From Amycolatopsis thermalba (GTDB lineage Bacteria > Actinomycetota > Actinomycetes > Mycobacteriales > Pseudonocardiaceae), in assembly GCF_003385215.1 (NCBI RefSeq), contig NZ_PQHW01000042.1:1-54374 (forward strand): 54,374 nt of DNA, given 5' to 3'. Position numbers and translations under genes: made by a program. Below, one piece after another: positions 51,437-54,374 of this stretch. Below the pieces are notes generated by a model that worked only from the letters and a program-made list of their open reading frames with translations, was not told the origin of the DNA and made no database searches. The first letter of the stretch is position 1, and each line of letters begins with the position of its first letter.

Positions 51437-53013
51437 TGCTGACCGGGGAGATGTTCGTCGGAGCGGCGCGGGTGCGCGGCTCCGGCAAGGAGGTCCGCTC
51501 GCGCGACCCGCGCACCGGCGAGGAACTGGCGCCCGGCTACCGCTACGGCGGGGCGGCCGAGGTGGCGCGGGCCGCTGCCCTGGCGGAGGAGGCGTTCGAC
51601 GTCTACCGCGCCACGGACCCGGCGACGCGGGCGGCGTTCCTGGAGCGGATCGCGGAGGAGATCAGCGCGCTGGCCGGGCCGATCGTCGAGCGGGCGGTGC
51701 TGGAGACGGGTCTGCCGGAGGCGCGGCTGACCGGTGAGGTCGGCCGCACGACCGGGCAGCTGCGGCTGTTCGCCGCGACGCTGCGCGAGGGCAGCTGGCA
51801 CGGGGCACGCATCGACCCGGCACAACCGGACCGCACTCCCCTGCCGCGCGCGGACATCCGGCAGCGGCGGGTGCCGCTGGGGCCGGTCGCGGTGTTCGGC
51901 GCGAGCAACTTCCCGCTGGCGTTCTCCGTCGCGGGCGGGGACACCGCGTCCGCGCTGGCCGCGGGCTGCCCGGTCGTGGTGAAGGCGCACGACGCGCACC
52001 TGGGCACGTCCGAGCTGGTGGCGTCGGCGGTGCGGGCCGCGGTGGTGGCGTGCGGGTTGCCCGAGGGCGTGTTCTCGCTGCTCGTCGGGGACGGGCCGGA
52101 GCTGGGCACGCAGCTGGTGACCGATCCGCGGATCCAGGCGGTGGGGTTCACCGGGTCGCGTCGCGCGGGGCTGGCGCTGGTCGCCGCGGCGGCCTCCCGG
52201 CCCCAGCCGATCCCGGTGTACGCGGAGATGAGCAGCGTGAACCCGGTGGTGCTGCTGCCGGGTGCGCTGGCCGCGCGCGGTGCGGAGCTGGGCACGGCGT
52301 TCGTCGGCTCGCTGACGCTGGGTGCTGGCCAGTTCTGCACGAACCCGGGCCTGGTGCTGGCCGTCGAGGGGCCCGGGCTGGACGAGTTCGTGTCCGCGGC
52401 GGCGGAGGCGGTGCGCGGCGACGCGGGCGGGACGATGCTGACGCTGGGCATCGCCGGCGCGTATGCGAGCGGCCGGGACCGGCTGGCCGGGCGGCCGGGG
52501 GTGACCGAGCTGGCGCGGGGCGAAGCCGGGTCGTCGGTGGCCTGTGGTGGCGCGGCGCTGCTGAGCGTCGACGGGTCGCGGTTCACGGCTGACCCCGAGC
52601 TGCAGGAGGAGGTGTTCGGCGCGACCTCGCTGGTGGTGCGCTGCGCCGACCAGGCCGAGCTGCTCGCCGTGGTGCGTGCGCTGGAGGGACAGCTGACGGC
52701 GACCGTGCACGCCGACGAGAGCGACGAGCCGCTGGCCGCCGCGCTGCTGCCGGTGCTGGAGCGCAAGGCGGGGCGGATCCTGTTCAACGGCTGGCCCACC
52801 GGGGTCGAGGTCGGGCACGCGATGGTGCACGGCGGCCCGTTCCCGGCCACTTCCGACTCCCGCACGACGTCGGTCGGCTCGCTCGCGATCGAGCGGTTCC
52901 TGCGGCCGGTGGCCTACCAGGACGTGCCGGCCGCGCTGCTGCCCCCGGTGCTGCGCGACGGCAACCCGGAAGGCGTGTGGCGCAGGATCGACGGCGAGCT
53001 CTCCCGCGACTAG
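51436..53013 (+). CDS. 2-oxoglutarate semialdehyde dehydrogenase
   Basis: 525 residues, aldehyde dehydrogenase fold. Oxidises 2-oxoglutarate semialdehyde (2,5-dioxovalerate) to 2-oxoglutarate with NAD(P). Catalytic Cys301 in [12 protein letters not shown], Glu264 in [11 protein letters not shown], Asn158 in [30 protein letters not shown] is the KGSADH-type C-terminal string. Starts on the A of the preceding stop (TGATG). Confidence 0.92.
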   Translation: MLTGEMFVGAARVRGSGKEVRSRDPRTGEELAPGYRYGGAAEVARAAALAEEAFDVYRATDPATRAAFLERIAEEISALAGPIVERAVLETGLPEARLTGEVGRTTGQLRLFAATLREGSWHGARIDPAQPDRTPLPRADIRQRRVPLGPVAVFGASNFPLAFSVAGGDTASALAAGCPVVVKAHDAHLGTSELVASAVRAAVVACGLPEGVFSLLVGDGPELGTQLVTDPRIQAVGFTGSRRAGLALVAAAASRPQPIPVYAEMSSVNPVVLLPGALAARGAELGTAFVGSLTLGAGQFCTNPGLVLAVEGPGLDEFVSAAAEAVRGDAGGTMLTLGIAGAYASGRDRLAGRPGVTELARGEAGSSVACGGAALLSVDGSRFTADPELQEEVFGATSLVVRCADQAELLAVVRALEGQLTATVHADESDEPLAAALLPVLERKAGRILFNGWPTGVEVGHAMVHGGPFPATSDSRTTSVGSLAIERFLRPVAYQDVPAALLPPVLRDGNPEGVWRRIDGELSRD

Positions 53014-53026
53014 AAAGGCGTTCGAC

Positions 53027-54346
53027 ATGACCGTTCCCGTGGTGACCGAGATGCGGGTGGTGCCCGTCGCGGGTCAGGACAGCATGCTGCTCAACCTCAG
53101 CGGTGCGCACGCGCCGTTCTTCACCCGGAACCTGGTGGTGCTCACCGATTCCGAGGGCCGCACCGGGGTGGGCGAGGTGCCCGGCGGCGAGCCGATCCGG
53201 TCCACTTTGGAGGATTCCCGCTCGCTGGTGGTGGGGCGGCCGGTGAGCCGGCACCACGCGGTGCTGGCCGAGGTGCGGCGCCGGTTCGCCGACCGGGACG
53301 CGGGTGGCCGCGGCGCGCAGACGTTCGACCTGCGGGTGACGATCCACGCGGTGACCGCGCTGGAGGCCGCGCTGCTCGACCTGCTCGGGCAGCACCTCGA
53401 GGTGCCGGTGGCGGAGCTGCTCGGCGAGGGGCGGCAGCGCGACCGGGTGCCGGTGCTGGGGTACCTGTTCTACGTGGGTGACCGGCGGCGCACCGACCTG
53501 CCGTACCGCGGTGGCTCGGGTGACGGGTGGTTCCGGGTGCGCGACGAGGAGGCGCTGACGCCGGAGGCCGTGGTGCGGCTGGCGGAGGCGGCGCAGGCGC
53601 GGTACGGGTTCCAGGACTTCAAGCTGAAGGGCGGGGTGCTGCCGGCCGAGGAGGAGGCCGAGGCGGTGCGGGCGCTGGCCGCGCGGTTCCCGTCGGCGCG
53701 GATCACGCTGGACCCGAACGGCGGGTGGCTGCTGGACGAGGCGATCCGGGTGGGCCGGTCGTTGCGGGACGTGTTGTCGTACGCGGAGGATCCGTGTGGC
53801 GCGGAGGGCGGGTACTCGGGCCGGGAGACGATGGCCGAGTTCCGGCGGGCGACCGGCCTGCGCACGGCGACGAACATGATCGCGACCGACTGGCGGCAGC
53901 TCGGGCACGCGGTGCGGATGGACGCGGTGGACATCCCGCTGGCGGACCCGCACTTCTGGACGATGGCGGGCTCGGTGCGGGTCGCGCAGCTGTGCGACGC
54001 GTGGGGGCTGACGTGGGGTTCGCACTCGAACAACCACTTCGACGTGTCGCTGGCGATGTTCACGCACGTCGCGGCGGCCGCCCCGGGCGACATCACGGCG
54101 ATCGACACGCACTGGATCTGGCAGGACGGCCAGCGCCTGACGGTCGAGCCGCTGCGGATCGAGGACGGGGAGATCGAGGTGCCGCGGCGGCCGGGCCTCG
54201 GGGTGGAGCTGGACTGGGACCAGGTGGCGCAGGCGCACGAGCTGTACCAGCGCGAAGGACTGGGCACCCGCGACGACGCGGCGGCGATGCAGTACCTGAT
54301 CAAGGACTGGACCTTCGACCCGAAGCGCCCGTGCCTGGACCGGTGA
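53027..54346 (+). CDS. gudD: Glucarate dehydratase
   Basis: 439 residues. Enolase-superfamily enzyme dehydrating D-glucarate/L-idarate to 5-keto-4-deoxyglucarate. KxK Lys199/Lys201 (FKLKGG), metal ligands Asp229 (TLDPNG), Glu254 (YAEDPCG), Asn283 (TNMIATDW), catalytic Asp307/His333 ([12 protein letters not shown]). [17 protein letters not shown] and the end [10 protein letters not shown] are characteristic of GudD. ATG 53027 follows AGAAAGG. Last gene of the right-hand arm. Confidence 0.95.
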   Translation: MTVPVVTEMRVVPVAGQDSMLLNLSGAHAPFFTRNLVVLTDSEGRTGVGEVPGGEPIRSTLEDSRSLVVGRPVSRHHAVLAEVRRRFADRDAGGRGAQTFDLRVTIHAVTALEAALLDLLGQHLEVPVAELLGEGRQRDRVPVLGYLFYVGDRRRTDLPYRGGSGDGWFRVRDEEALTPEAVVRLAEAAQARYGFQDFKLKGGVLPAEEEAEAVRALAARFPSARITLDPNGGWLLDEAIRVGRSLRDVLSYAEDPCGAEGGYSGRETMAEFRRATGLRTATNMIATDWRQLGHAVRMDAVDIPLADPHFWTMAGSVRVAQLCDAWGLTWGSHSNNHFDVSLAMFTHVAAAAPGDITAIDTHWIWQDGQRLTVEPLRIEDGEIEVPRRPGLGVELDWDQVAQAHELYQREGLGTRDDAAAMQYLIKDWTFDPKRPCLDR

Positions 54347-54374
54347 GGCGGGCGGGGTTCGGCGGGGGCTGGCG

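Overview
The window is very GC-rich DNA, densely packed with genes, often starting at GTG and joined by 4-base ATGA overlaps. It looks like a filamentous actinomycete of the Pseudonocardiaceae, most likely Amycolatopsis. Reasons: a cvn conservon (histidine-kinase-like protein, roadblock protein, DUF742 protein, small GTPase-like protein); an ech-fcs ferulate operon whose product lengths (287 and 491 residues) equal those I remember for vanillin-forming Amycolatopsis; and many paired regulators and exporters. The genus is an inference. No rRNA, tRNA, insertion sequence, prophage or CRISPR array was seen.

Layout. 1-9.6 kb: 5' end of a manganese catalase, S9 peptidase with LuxR regulator, a decayed pentapeptide-repeat gene, DUF2269 and EamA membrane proteins, polyprenol-phosphate mannosyltransferase, a lysozyme-like exported protein, and a cytochrome P450/methyltransferase pair. 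9.6-16.9 kb: DUF4396 membrane protein behind a CsoR-type copper operator, MFS exporter/TetR pair, two more TetR genes, an SDR, threonine dehydratase and a universal stress protein. 12.7-19 kb also holds three long noncoding stretches, two with tandem repeats (29-bp and 23-bp units). 17.5-26.4 kb: aminoglycoside-phosphotransferase-fold protein, MarR, a degenerate ATPase-fold protein, GNAT, acyl-CoA ligase with hydroxypyruvate isomerase, MarR/MFS pair and an LLM-hemerythrin fusion carrying a 3' frameshift.

26.8-30.6 kb is the complete conservon cvnABCD with a strong terminator. 30.7-33.2 kb is a two-gene operon of an indole (DMATS-type) prenyltransferase and a tryptophanase, the best candidate for an unusual metabolic system. 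33.6-36 kb is ech-fcs behind a perfect inverted-repeat operator. 36-42.2 kb is a lipoprotein/membrane-fusion/ABC export operon facing a two-component system and two small genes, all coupled by overlaps. 42.3-45.4 kb is a TetR-controlled thiolase (frameshifted) and SDR with three copies of one palindrome.

45.6-54.3 kb is a hexarate (glucarate/galactarate) catabolic island: two transporters, galactarate/talarate dehydratase, glucarate dehydratase, 5-keto-4-deoxyglucarate dehydratase, 2-oxoglutarate semialdehyde dehydrogenase and a LysR regulator lying between the two divergent arms. Both arms are preceded by the same 42-bp element, arguing that the LysR protein controls both.
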